Below are positions 1-11,929 of a stretch of DNA of 64,000 nt, piece by piece (position 1 is the first letter of the stretch; each line of letters begins with the position of its first letter). The position numbers and the translations under genes were made by a program. Source of the DNA: Effrenium voratum (taxonomy: Eukaryota; Sar; Dinophyceae; Suessiales; Symbiodiniaceae). The notes under the pieces are model-generated. The model did no database searches. It was given only the letters and a program-made list of their open reading frames with translations, and was not told the origin of the DNA. The stretch is from positions 186,001 to 250,000 of the forward strand of contig CAUJNA010002791.1 in NCBI GenBank assembly GCA_963377175.1. The letters run 5' to 3'.

Positions 1-30
1 CAAACCACCCCAGACCACCCCGCCCTTGCA

Positions 31-149
31 GAACCTGGTGGAACCCTGGTGGAATCCTGGTGGAACCCTGGTGGAACCCTGGTGGAACCGTGGTGGAGGC
101 CTGGTGGAACCTTGGTGGAACCCCTGGTGGAACCCTGGTGGAACCTTGG
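31..149. repeat. GGTGGAAC minisatellite
   Basis: About ten imperfect copies of an 11-12 base unit reading roughly CCTGGTGGAAC follow one another. The overlapping open frames here (rich in WWNPGGT) are a product of the repeat and are not called as genes. It directly precedes the first unit of the 3.47-kb tandem array. Confidence 0.85.
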
Positions 150-225
150 CTCAGTGTCGCCCCGAACCACCCCGGAGCCTATCTGGGCTGAGACCCCAAA
201 GCCTTCAGCTGTTGGGGGAAAAAAA

Positions 226-3200
226 GGAAACGCAATGTTTGAGGGGCATTCATGAATCAGTGCATGCCGGGGGTGGGGGGGAACGTTGCTTTCAGAGACA
301 TTTCCGTGTCCAAGGTACGAATTCGCGGAGCCTCAATCCCTGCTACACATGCGAGTGCGAGGCGGGCAGGTAACTGCAAAGAGGTTTCTGAGATTGCGCG
401 TGCCAGGCTCATCGAGGCGCAGCGAGCGCCAGTGAGCGCCAGTGAGCGCCTTTGAATGCTCAATCGGATACAATATAAGAGGGCGCTGCAGCGCCTGGCA
501 AGCTAGCGCTTGTGTGGCCTGGCAACACATGCAACACCTCCGCCAAGCCACGACTGCAGCTCGCTGTTGCTTGTTTTAACTACGCATATTCTCATCGAAA
601 GCAGCACCACACGAAGCGCAGAAGAGTATGAGTTCAACGGCTTATGTTTCAAGCGCATAGACCAGGACAGGCGAAACTTGCCAGGCAGGAGAACGTGAGA
701 TCGACGCGCTCAGCCCGCAGATTACTTTGTTTCAAAAAAGGAGATCGAGCGATCGCTGCGTCGGTTGCTTCTCTTGGCCCCTATTTTCAATCTGCTGGGC
801 TTACTGGTGGACAGGGGTGCTGGAAAGCAGATCATGTTGCAAAGACCATCGCCGCCATGGCATATTTTGCCTTTAGAGAGCAAACAGTAGGCAAGCAGGT
901 TCTGAACTTGGGTCCGTTGCTAAAAAGGAAACCCAGCAAGAGCACGTACACGAAGCCATCATGACATAGAAGTTGACATGCCAAACAGCTTAGTCACATT
1001 GACAACTGGCACCCACCTCTCCCCGATTCCGAACCACAAGGCGAATCACAGAGCGCGCGCTGGAGCACCCGTCTGGGGCTGAGTGATGAACAGAGCCTTT
1101 GAGAGGATATTCGATGAATGGACGCCATCGTTGCAAAGAAGTTTTCAGCCGGGCATCATGGCAAATCGTTGCAGTTTGTTGTGTCAAGTTGCAACACGCT
1201 GATGCTCCCACAGTGGCTTGGCATCGTTCCTGGGATTCCATCCGATGCTGGCATGTGTGAGCAGAGTTGGCAGAGTTGCTCTCAGGCCTGAGTCTGTTCA
1301 ACGACGACGTGAAGAGGACACTCGCCTTTTCTGAGCCCTTCAGCCTTCAAGGCGCTGCCTCAGCACTTCCAGCTGTTTGGGTCCGTCAGCTCCAGCCAAG
1401 CAAGGACCGCCAGTTCTTTGACGTAGGCAGCGCATTCATGTCCATGTTGAAGGCAATTCATTCTCAAAGACAAGCGGATGATTTTGTTCGGATCCTGTTT
1501 GAACACTTGCCGAACTTCCACATGAAGTGAATTCCAGCGCTTGTGAAGTTCGAGGACGGCGAACAGTTTGAATTGACGGGCAATCCGTTCAAAATTACTG
1601 CAAGTGTCAGAGATGTCCCCGCCTCAGTTGCTTCACTTAGCGAGGGATTGCCGCAGTTCTTCTCTGTGTTCGGGAGTGGTGGTTCACGCTTTTGGTTGGC
1701 TATATCAGGTGGACGACCTCAAAGAAGCCATGCGCTCAGAAGCGGGTTGGCGGGTCCGTTCTTGTTTGGGACTAAAGCCCTTCTAACCCTTTGGTTTTCT
1801 CGCTGTGCTTTTGTTGAGGATGTAACCGTTTCCAGCTAGAGGGAAGCCAGTGTCTCGCCAGCTGAACCCGTCGTACTCGAAATCTACCAAGCTGAACCCG
1901 ATCCAACTCGAGGATTAGAATTCTCCTCGGGCGTCTAAGTGTGTTCACCCCATCCAGGGACTTTCGGGTAGCCCTGTGTCTTGGTTTGGCCTTTTGGCTT
2001 CGTTTGGGTTTGTTTGAGTTTTTGATCAACCCAGAGACCAACACACATACACAAACACACGCTGACGAAAACACAGACAAAAACAGACAAACAAGCAAAC
2101 ACAAATATGGGGGGCATGACAATTGGATTGTTCAATTGCATAGGTCAGTTGGGTTGAACATGATTGGCATTGGTTCAAGGTTGTGACAATTTGCCATCCA
2201 TTTTGTTCAAAGGAGCGCATATTTTCTCACCCAAGGCTTTTTGTGCTTCAGGTGGGTGCAGATGGCGTGGACTGCTCGACCGGCTCACGCGCTACGACCC
2301 CAGGCTGTCCGGACCTTGACTTCTCAGTGAAGCTTGGGTCTATTTCATGGGGGAGTGCCAAACCGGGGATCTTAAAAAAATGCTGAACCCGAAAAAGGCA
2401 CACTAGTTTGAACTCAAAACCTTGAGGATATGCTGCAAGGCACTGGCTCAAGTTTAAAGGCTACATATAGAGCTGGTTCCATGGCAGCACCAGCACCTGC
2501 TCCGTTGCCAATGACGGCCTTTGACGCCTATTGGCAGCTCCGCTCAACGGAGCTCTTGCGGCCTGGTAAGAGTTGAGGGCGAGGAGTGGTGTTTCCCAAA
2601 ACCCCCTCTACAGTGGGAGATTCTGCAAAAGAATCAACCGATCAACCAGGCGTTAATTGTTGTTTGGGTTTCCTTCGGGATATGGAGTTGTTGAAGCCCA
2701 GGTTCGAGTGGCTGCCCGCGCCCGTCCTGCTTGGCACCCTGCCAGCGCCAGCGCCGGCATCTTCCCTCCAGCCGCGTCCGCGGCCACGTCCGGTGCTGGC
2801 ACCGATTGGAGTGCCTCTTCGCTAAGGCCAAATGACTCTCGGCTGATGGCGCGAGCTTGGTTCACAACCCGGATGTTCTTAAGCGCCTGAGCCATTTAGT
2901 GGCATAACCCCCCCCCCAACCGCCCCAAACAAGGAATTTTCCTGAATAGAGTTGTTTGGCAAATATTCTTTGATGTAGAATTGCTCAGTATTGCTGCGCC
3001 CTTTTTCCCTATCTCGGGACTCTTTCCTACGTGTATATAATATTGCTGCCTCTTCTTTTCTTCTCCGGTCCCCTCCTGTGACTCTTGCTTATTGTTTAGG
3101 ACTCGTTTCTCGTGCTTAGTACTGGAGCCTTCACCCTTCACTTTTTTTCGGTCACGCTTCCTATTGCTTAGTATTGTTGCCTTCTGATCTTCTTTTATTT

Positions 3201-3702
3201 GCTTGTTCCTATTCAAAGTACTGCTGCTTCCTGGCCTGGCTGTCTCTTCCTTTGGGCTTTGGGCAGCCAGTCCAACCAGAAAGAGTTCATTTGGGGGGGG
3301 CGGACAAAGTGTTTATTGAGGATCTGGGCCTTGCCGTGGCCAAACAGGAAAACTTATTAGCAGGGCGCAAAATAAAGTTGTTCTTTAGGATCCGGGCCTT
3401 TGATGCGCCACCCGCTTTCGGGACAGATGTTTGATTTGTGTAAGCAAAGGTTGTTATTAGAAAATAGTACTAGCGGGGAAGGTCATATTTTTCATGTTTT
3501 GTGAGCTTGCTCGGATCAAAGACTGCTTGTTCTTATTTTTGTTCGGCTTGTGGCAGCCAGGCCAAACAAGCAAAATCGGTCTTGGGGCTTAAATTAACTT
3601 ACGTAGCCCTTCTTATATTCCCACCCTGATGATTCTCTTTTGCGGCCCACCCGGAACAAAGCTTCGCCGGCCCCCCCCCCCCAGCAAAAAAGAAACACAA
3701 AA
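226..3702. repeat. Tandem repeat unit 1 (~3.47 kb)
   Basis: First full unit of a direct tandem array, taken to start at GGAAACGCAATG. The next two units start with the same words at 3703 and 7173. Unit 1 is about 3477 bases and carries an extra 10-base AGTGAGCGCC duplication near 435 that units 2 and 3 lack. It contains a GC-rich palindrome (GGCGCTGCAGCGCC, near 482), a CA-rich run near 2040-2105, and a T- and C-rich stretch near 3000-3230. No ORF exceeds about 120 codons, and none has a recognisable domain or signs of coding beyond the copy identity itself. It may be a large satellite or part of a mobile element. No terminal repeats or transposase were found. Confidence 0.9.
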
Positions 3703-6700
3703 GGAAACGCAATGTTTGAGGGGCATTCATGAATCAGTGCATGCCGGGGGTGGGGGGGAACGTTGCTTTCAGAGACATTTCCGTGTCCAAGGTACGAATT
3801 CGCGGAGCCTCAATCCCTGCTACACATGCGAGTGCGAGGCGGGCAGGTAACTCCAAAGAGGTTTCTGAGATTGCGCGTGCCAGGCTCATCGAGGCGCAGC
3901 GAGCGCCAGTGAGCGCCTTTGAATGCTCAATCGGATACAATATAAGAGGGCGCTGCAGCGCCTGGCAAGCTAGCGCTTGTGTGGCCTGGCAACACATGCA
4001 ACACCTCCGCCAAGCCACGACTGCAGCTCGCTGTTGCTTGTTTTAACTACGCATATTCTCATCGAAAGCAGCACCACACGAAGCGCAGAAGAGTATGAGT
4101 TCAACGGCTTATGTTTCAAGCGCATAGACCAGGACAGGCGAAACTTGCCAGGCAGGAGAACGTGAGATCGACGCGCTCAGCCCGCAGATTACTTTGTTTC
4201 AAAAAAGGAGATCGAGCGATCGCTGCGTCGGTTGCTTCTCTTGGCCCCTATTTTCAATCTGCTGGGCTTACTGGTGGACAGGGGTGCTGGAAAGCAGATC
4301 ATGTTGCAAAGACCATCGCCGCCATGGCATATTTTGCCTTTAGAGAGCAAACAGTAGGCAAGCAGGTTCTGAACTCGGGTCCGTTGCTAAAAAGGAAACC
4401 CAGCAAGAGCACGTACACGAAGCCATCATGACATAGAAGTTGACATGCCAAACAGCTTAATCACATTGACAACTGGCACCCACCTCTCCCCGATTCCGAA
4501 CCACAAGGCGAATCACAGAGCGCGCGCTGCTGCCCCCTCTCGGGGATGAGATATGATACAGAGCCTGAGAGGATATCGATGATGAATGGACGCCTTATTG
4601 AAAAAGTTTTCAGCCGCGGCATCCATGGCAAATTGCAGTTTTTGTTGTGTCAAGTTGCAACACGCTGATGCTCCCACAGTGGCTTGGCATCGTTCCTGGG
4701 ATTCCATCCGATGCTGGCATGTGTGAGCAGAGTTGGCAGAGTTGCTCTCAGGCCTGAGTCTGTTCAACGACGACGTGAAGAGGACACTCGCCTTTTCTGA
4801 GCCCTTCAGCCTTCAAGGCGCTGCCTCAGCACTTCCAGCTGTTTGGGTCCGTCAGCTCCAGCCAAGCAAGGACCGCCAGTTCTTTGACGTAGGCAGCGCA
4901 TTCATGTCCATGTTGAAGGCAATTCATTCTCAAAGACAAGCGGATGATTTTGTTCGGATCCTGTTTGAACACTTGCCGAACTTCCACATGAAGTGAATTC
5001 CAGCGCTTGTGAAGTTCGAGGACGGCGAACAGTTTGAATTGACGGGCAATCCGTTCAAAATTACTGCAAGTGTCAGAGATGTCCCCGCCTCAGTTGCTTC
5101 ACTTAGCGAGGGATTGCCTCAGTTCTTCTCTGTGTTCGGGAGTGGTGGTTCACGCTTTTGGTTGGCTATATCAGGTGGACGACCTCAAAGAAGCCATGCG
5201 CTCAGAAGCGGGTTGGCGGGTCCGTTCTTGTTTGGGACTAAAGCCCTTCTAACCCTTTGGTTTTCTCGCTGTGCTTTTGTTGAGGATGTAACCGTTTCCA
5301 GCTAGAGGGAAGCCAGTGTCTCGCCAGCTGAACCCGTCGTACTCGAAATCTACCAAGCTGAACCCGATCCAACTCGAGGATTAGAATTCTCCTCGGGCGT
5401 CTAAGTGTGTTCACCCCATCCAGGGACCCTCGGGTAGCCCTGTGTCTTGGTTGGGCCTTTTGGCTTCGTTTGGGTTTGTTTGAGTTTTTGATCAACCCAG
5501 AGACCAACACACATACACAAACACACGCTGACGAAAACACAGACAAAAACAGACAAACAAGCAAACACAAATATGGGGGGCATGACAATTGGATTGTTCA
5601 ATTGCATAGGTCAGTTGGGTTGAACATGATTGGCATTGGTTCAAGGTTGTGACAATTTGCCATCCATTTTGTTCAAAGGAGCGCATATTTTCTCACCCAA
5701 GGCTTTTTGTGCTTCAGGTGGGTGCAGATGGCGTGGACTGCTCGACCGGCTCACGCGCTACGACCCCAGGCTGTCCGGACCTTGACTTCTCAGTGAAGCT
5801 TGGGTCTATTTCATGGGGGAGTGCCAAACCGGGGATCTTAAAAAAATGCTGAACCCGAAAAAGGCACACTAGTTTGAACTCAAAACCTTGAGGATATGCT
5901 GCAAGGCACTGGCTCAAGTTTAAAGGCTACATATAGAGCTGGTTCCATGGCAGCACCAGCACCTGCTCCGTTGCCAATGACGGCCTTTGACGCCTATTGG
6001 CAGCTCCGCTCAACGGAGCTCTTGCGGCCTGGTAAGAGTTGAGGGCGAGGAGTGGGGGTGTTTCCCAAAACCCCCTCTACAATGGGAGATTCTGCAAAAG
6101 AATCAACCGATCAACCAGGCGTTAATTGTTGTTTGGGTTTCCTTCGGGATATGGAGTTGTTGAAGCCCAGGTTCGAGTGGCTGCCCGCGCCCGTCCTGCT
6201 TGGCACCCTGCCAGCGCCAGCGCCGGCATCTTCCCTCCAGCCGCGTCCGCGGCCACGTCCGGTGCTGGCACCGATTGGAGTGCCTCTTCGCTAAGGCCAA
6301 ATGACTCTCGGCTGATGGCGCGAGCTTGGTTCACAACCCGGATGTTCTTAAGCGCCTGAGCCATTTAGTGGCATAACCCCCCCCCCCCAACCGCCCCAAA
6401 CAAGGAATTTTCCTGAATAGAGTTGTTTGGCAAATATTCTTTGATGTAGAATTGCTCAGTATTGCTGCGCCCTTTTTCCCTATCTCGGGACTCTTTCCTA
6501 CGTGTATATAATATTGCTGCCTCTTCTTTTCTTCTCCGGTCCCCTCCTGTGACTCTTGCTTATTGTTTAGGACTCGTTTCTCGTGCTTTGTACTGGAGCC
6601 TTCACCCTTCACTTTTTTTCGGTCACGCTTCCTATTGCTTAGTATTGTTGCCTTCTGATCTTCTTTTATCTGCTTGTTCCTATTCAAAGTATTGCTGCTT

Positions 6701-7172
6701 CCTGGCCTGGCTGTCTCTTCCTTTGGGCTTTGGGCAGCCAGTCCAACCAGAAAGAGTTCATTTGGGGGGGGCGGACAAAGTGTTTAGTGAGGATCTGGGC
6801 CCTGCCGTGGCCAAACAGGAAAACTTATTAGCAGGGCGCAAAATAAAGTTGTTCTTTAGGATCCGGGCCTTTGATGCGCCACCGGCTTTCGGGACAGATG
6901 TTTGATTTGTGTAAGCAAAGGTTGTTATTAGAAAATAGTACTAGCGGGGAAGGTCATATTTTTCATGTTTTGTGAGCTTGCTCGGATCAAAGACTGCTTG
7001 TTCTTATTTTTGTTCGGCTTGTGGCAGCCAGGCCAAACAAGCAAAATCGGTCTTGGGGCTTAAATTAACTTACGTAGCCCTTCTTATATTCCCACCCTGA
7101 TGATTCTCTTTTGCGGCCCACCCGGAACAAAGCTTCGCCGGCCCCCCCCCCCAGCAAAAAAGAAACACAAAA
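3703..7172. repeat. Tandem repeat unit 2 (~3.47 kb)
   Basis: Second full unit, 3470 bases, nearly identical to unit 1 over almost its whole length. The exception is a cluster of substitutions and small indels at about 4527-4640, where unit 2 differs from both unit 1 (about 1060-1175) and unit 3 (about 7995-8110), which agree with each other. No gene is recognised in it. Confidence 0.9.
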
Positions 7173-8689
7173 GGAAACGCAATGTTTGAGGGGCATTCAT
7201 GAATCAGTGCATGCCGGGGGTGGGGGGGAACGTTGCTTTCAGAGACATTTCCGTGTCCAAGGTACGAATTCGCGGAGCCTCAACCCTGCTACACATGCGA
7301 GTGCGAGGCGGGCAGGTAACTCCAAAGAGGTTTCTGAGATTGCGCGTGCCAGGCTCATCGAGGCGCAGCGAGCGCCAGTGAGCGCCTTTGAATGCTCAAT
7401 CGGATACAATATAAGAGGGCGCTGCAGCGCCTGGCAAGCTAGCGCTTGTGTGGCCTGGCAACACATGCAACACCTCCGCCAAGCCACGACTGCAGCTCGC
7501 TGTTGCTTGTTTCAACTACACATATTCTCATCGAAAGCAGCACCACACGAAGCGCAGAAGAGTATGAGTTCAACGGCTTATGTTTCAAGCGCATAGACCA
7601 GGACAGGCGAAACTTGCCAGGCAGGAGAACGTGAGATTGACGCGCTCAGCCCGCAGATTACTTTGTTTCAAAAAGGAGATCGAGCGATCGCTGCGTCGGT
7701 TGCTTCTCTTGGCCCCTATTTTCAATCTGCTGGGCTTACTGGTGGACAGGGGGCTGGAAAGCAGATCATGTTGCAAAGACCATCGCCCCATGGCATATTT
7801 TGCCTTTAGAGAGCAAACAGTAGGCAAGCAGGTTCTGAACTTGGGTCCGTTGCTAAAAAGGAAACCCAGCAAGAGCACGTACACGAAGCCATCATGACAT
7901 AGAAGTTGACATGCCAAACAGCTTAATCACATTGACAACTGGCACCCACCTCTCCCCGATTCCGAACCACAAGGCGAATCACAGAGCGCGCGCTGGAGCA
8001 CCCGTCTGGGGCTGAGTGATGAACAGAGCCTTTGAGAGGATATTCGATGAATGGACGCCATCGTTGCAAAGAAGTTTTCAGCCGGGCATCATGGCAAATC
8101 GTTGCAGTTTGTTGTCTCAAGTTGCAACACGCTGATGCTCCACAGTGGCTTGGCATCGTTCCTGGGATTCCATCCGATGCTGGCATGTGTGAGCAGAGTT
8201 GGCAGAGTTGCTCTCAGGCCTGAGTCTGTTCAACGACGACGTGAAGAGGACACTCGCCTTTTCTGAGCCCTTCAGCCTTCAAGGCGCTGCCTCAGCACTT
8301 CCAGCTGTTTGGGTCCGTCAGCTCCAGCCAAGCAAGGACCGCCAGTTCTTTGACGTAGGCAGCGCATTCATGTCCATGTTGAAGGCAATTCATTCTCAAA
8401 GACAAGCGGATGATTTTGTTCGGATCCTGTTTGAACACTTGCCGAACTTCCACATGAAGTGAATTCCAGCGCTTGTGAAGTTCGAGGACGGCGAACAGTT
8501 TGAATTGACGGGCAATCCGTTCAAAATTGCTACAATGTCCCCGCCTCAGTTGCTTCACTTAGCGAGGGCTTGCCTCAGTTCTTTTCTGTGTTCGGGAGTG
8601 GTGGTTCACGCTTTTGGTTGGCTATATCAGGTGGACGACCTAGCCATGCGCTTAGAAGCGGGTTGGCGGGTCCGGTGTTGTTTGGGACT
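7173..8689. repeat. Tandem repeat unit 3, 5' part
   Basis: Third unit, similar to units 1 and 2 up to the word TTTGGGACT ending at 8689, with several single-base deletions (for example near 7283, 7674 and 7789) and small internal deletions near 8530 and 8640. After 8689 the sequence no longer follows the unit. The expected continuation AAAGCCCTTCT appears again only at 11450, so unit 3 is split by about 2.76 kb. Confidence 0.88.
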
Positions 8690-8961
8690 GTCCTCGCACG
8701 TGTGATGCAGATGAAATCGACATGTACAGCCACAAGGAGAGCTTTGCCTGTCAAACCCACTCTCCCGCCTTGCCCTTCCTGCGCCGTGTCTGAGCTTGAC
8801 TTTGCAGGACGGGGGCTGGGTGAAAGAAGAGAAGATGTCAGCAAGTCTTCACGATACAAATGAGCCCAGCACTTAGTTTCAATGCCTTTCAACCGGGTTG
8901 TTTTGCTGTCACCCCGCTCTCAGGGCAGATTGCTACGGGTTCGTGCTGCCATCTGCGGAAG

Positions 8962-9655
8962 ATGCTTTCTTCAGGCCCCGACTGGGGCTTTTGTGAAGGT
9001 TTTGAACGAGCGTTGGTTAATTTGTCGATCAGAGCTATGTGGGGTCAAAGCTATGTGGCTCGCCCGCACTCGTAGGCCATGCGATCGTTGCTAACATTTG
9101 GACCAATCTTTGTGTAGAGGGTTTTTGGATTTGTGAGACTCATGATGCCACGGCAAGGGTACGCATCCGTTGGCTGCAATCCCTGCTGAGTAACTCTAAA
9201 CTGCGACACACACACACACACACCGTGATGTGGTGGAATGTTGACATGTTTAATACCCTCTTCGATGCTTGCAGCCCAAGGGTTGCGGAAAGCATGAGCT
9301 GCAAGCCAAGCTGGCCGGCAAGAAACGTCTCGAGCAGCAAAGACGGGGTCAGCTGCCACAGTGTGCAAACCGAACAGCTTCTGGATAATTATCCGGAGGG
9401 CGAAGCACGCGAAAACAGTCAGTTTGGCGAGGTAAGCAGTTGCGAGCCATGTGATTTCAGATGCCGCAGGCCGACTTGATGCTTTCCAGCGAACGCAGCC
9501 ACACAGAGGCTTCCATGTTAGAAATGCTGCCACGCAGCCAGCGACAGAGCTACCGCTGACATGCGACCATGCTGATGCATGTGAGGTACATAAACAGGCT
9601 TGATTGAGGCTGTTACAACTCGTCCTTGTAAGCATTCGCTTTAGACTTGCAATGG
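8962..9655. repeat. 0.7-kb dispersed block, copy A
   Basis: Starts ATGCTTTCTTCAGGCCCC and runs to the motif ATTCGCTTTAGACTTGCA. The same ordered sequence with indels occurs at 12955-13678 in direct orientation. A short (CA)n run at 9205-9223 lies inside it. The 194-codon minus-strand open frame over it has no recognisable domain. Confidence 0.8.
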
Positions 9656-9659
9656 GCGA

Positions 9660-10610
9660 CTTCAGGTCTGTATCATGGGGCTAATGCCAACACTGGGATC
9701 TTAAAGAACGATGCCCTCGAAAAAGGCATGTGCATTTTTTGCTGGTTTGAACAGGTGTTGCTTACAACCTTGTGGATATGCTGCAGAGCATCGGCTCAAG
9801 TTTGAAGGGTAGATATAGAGCTGGGTTCCATGCAGGCAGCACGTGGCGCTGCCTGCATGGAACCAAGCTCTATATGCAGCCTCATTGCTCCGATGCCAAT
9901 GATGGCCTTTGATGCCTATTGGCAGCTCCAGACTTCAACGGATCTCCTGCGGCCTGACAAGACTTGAGGGCGAGGAGTGGGGGGGGGGGGTGTTTCCCAA
10001 ACCCCCCTCTACAATAGGACACCCTGTCGAAAAAATCAACGGATCAACCAGGCGTTAATTTTTGTTTGGGTTTCCTTCGGGATATGGAGTTGTTGAAGCC
10101 CAGGTTCGAGTGGCTGCCCGCGCCCGTCCTGGCACCGATTGGAGTGCCGGTTCGCTCTCAACGAATCGGCGCTCCAATCGGTGACATGACTCGCGGCTGA
10201 GGGCACCAGCTTGGTTCGCAACACGGATGCTCTTCACTCAGTCGGAGATCGTGGGACACGCGCATTTAACCGGTCTGTTCGAGCCATAGAATGGCATGAC
10301 CCCACCCCCACCCCGGCCCCGAACAAGGAATTCTCCCGAACAGAGTTGTTTGGTGAACTTTCTTTGATGTAGAACTGATTCCTATTGTTTAGTATTACTG
10401 CTTCTTCTGTCCTTCTCCAGTCCTTTGCTTCCTGTAACTCTTTCTGGTTGCTTAGTGCTGCTGCCTCCGCTTTACTGTAACGTTTCCTATTGCTTAGTAT
10501 TGCTGCCTCCTGGCTGCCTCTTCTTTTGGCATTTGGGCGTCGGGCAGCCAGTCCAACCAGCAAGAGTTCATTGGAGGGGGGGGGGGTTGGACAAGTGTTT
10601 ATAAAAGGGC
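9660..10610. repeat. Diverged older copy of unit positions ~2310-3310
   Basis: Matches the tandem unit in the same order and orientation with many substitutions. Shared words include GGATCTTAAA, GATATGCTGCA, GGCTCAAGTTT, TATAGAGCTGG, GAGGGCGAGGAGTG, TTCCTTCGGGATATGGAG and AAGAGTTCATT. The divergence is far greater than between units 1-3, so the family has at least two age classes in this window. Confidence 0.75.
9813..9875. repeat. Near-perfect hairpin, 28-base arms
   Basis: Arms at 9813-9840 and 9848-9875 are reverse complements with one mismatch around a 7-base loop. The left arm corresponds to the TATAGAGCTGGTTCCATG stretch of the tandem unit (near 2467), but units 1 and 2 have no right arm, so the palindrome arose in this diverged copy. 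Confidence 0.85.
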
Positions 10611-11239
10611 TGCCGCCCTGTGCCGGCGATGCGGAACCATAGCCAATCGCTTCTCCAGCCTGGGGCCCACATAAACGATAGACACATGTAAAGAAGAAGA
10701 GACATGGCGACAGACAAATCAATAGCTTTCTTATGGATAAGGAGACAAGCAATATGAAGGTGCACAGATATGAATGGACGTATAGTCTCCTAACCTTTCC
10801 AACCCTTTCGAACTAATGCAGATTCATAATTTGAGAAATATAGATATGCCCAACATAAGCGTGTAATCATAATCATTCATTAACTTGCGAGTATGTTTGG
10901 AGATTAAGTCGAGCTACATAAACTTACAAAATATGGGACAGAACAAATCTATTTTTTTTGTTTACATTTTGTCCTGTTCCATTCGCTCTATTTGATATGA
11001 AAGACAGATATCGGCCGAAAGATGGATCAGATAAGTGCAGCATACCGGCTGGAAAAACATAAAACCTGATAACATGTCTTTCTCTTTCTCTTGTCACATC
11101 GGATTGCCAACACTTCAAAGACAAACAACATAAAAAGACAGCGAAGCATAGATTCATAATCACCGTCTCTTGGCTTGGCCAATAATTGGACGAGACACAG
11201 GTGGGTGAACTCTCATGTCTTATCCTAGAGTCCCGTGTG

Positions 11240-11303
11240 TGCTTCTGTGTGTGTGTGTGTGTGTGCGCGTGTGATTGCGCGTTTGTGTGCTTGTGTGTGT
11301 GTG
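11240..11303. repeat. TG-rich microsatellite
   Basis: Interrupted (TG)n with GCGCG steps, inside the segment that splits unit 3. The words GATCAACCCAGAGAC follow, also found next to the CA-rich tract of the tandem unit, suggesting a rearranged piece of the same family. Confidence 0.75.
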
Positions 11304-11449
11304 CGCGGATCTCTGATCAACCCAGAGACTAACAGTTTCACCGCAGCGGGACTGGAGCCGATCTGCCTATCCAGTCCAACAAGGGTATGGGATAGCGAAG
11401 GTATGGGATGAGCGATCTGATCAACCACTTTTACCAGTACTTGTAGCGC

Positions 11450-11775
11450 AAAGCCCTTCTAACCCTTTGGTTTTCTCGCTGTGCTTTTGTTGAGGATGTA
11501 ACCGTTTCCAGCTAGAGGGAAGCCAGTGTCTCGCCAGCTGAACCCGTCGTACTCGAAATCTACCAAGCTGAACCCGATCCAACTCGAGGATTAGAATTCT
11601 CCTCGGGCGTCTAAGTGTGTTCACCCCATCCAGGGACCCTCGGGTAGCCCTGTGTCTTGGTTGGGCCTTTTGGCTTCGTTTGGGTTTGTTTGAGTTTTTG
11701 ATCAACCCAGAGACCAACACACATACACAAACACACGCTGACGAAAACACAGACAAAAACAGACAAACAAGCAAG
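11450..11775. repeat. Tandem repeat unit 3, continuation
   Basis: Resumes the unit at AAAGCCCTTCTAACC and is nearly identical to unit 2 positions 5239-5560, ending within the CA-rich tract (GACAAACAAGCAA). It then passes into the right arm of a foldback instead of continuing the unit. Confidence 0.85.
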
Positions 11776-11929
11776 CGCAAATACAAACACACTTAGACGC
11801 CCGAGGAGAATTCTAATCCTCGAGTTGGATCGGGTTCAGCTTGGTAGATTTCGAGTACGACGGGTTCAGCTGGCGAGACACTGGCTTCCCTCTAGCTGGA
11901 AACGGTTACATCTCAACAAATGCACAGCG
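11477..11929. repeat. Foldback with ~144-base arms
   Basis: Positions 11477-11621 and 11786-11929 are reverse complements with only a few mismatches, separated by about 165 bases. The left arm is the normal unit sequence (GATGTAACCGTTTCCAGC onward); the right arm is an inverted extra copy absent from units 1 and 2. It could form a long hairpin in DNA or RNA. Confidence 0.88.

Larger units (their letters stand above)
8690..11449. repeat. 2.76-kb mosaic segment interrupting unit 3
   Basis: This stretch lies between two parts of one repeat unit: the left part ends TTTGGGACT and the right part resumes AAAGCCC. No target-site duplication is visible at the ends. It includes a 0.7-kb block that recurs at 12955-13678, then about 950 bases that are a diverged relative of unit positions 2310-3310, then AT-rich sequence and a TG-rich run. 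No gene is recognised. It could be an insertion, or unequal exchange with an older part of the array. Confidence 0.7.

Noticed and set aside
1267..1839. Small + frames repeated in each tandem unit (87 and 98 codons).
   Set aside because: Conserved only because the whole unit is; no ATG for the first, no domain, and unit 3 carries deletions that change the second frame.
2196..2216. CCATCCATTTTGTTCAAAGG resembling the dinoflagellate spliced leader.
   Set aside because: Only the central CCATTTTG matches well; the leader's 5' end and the GGCTCAAG end are not kept, and no retrocopied gene follows.
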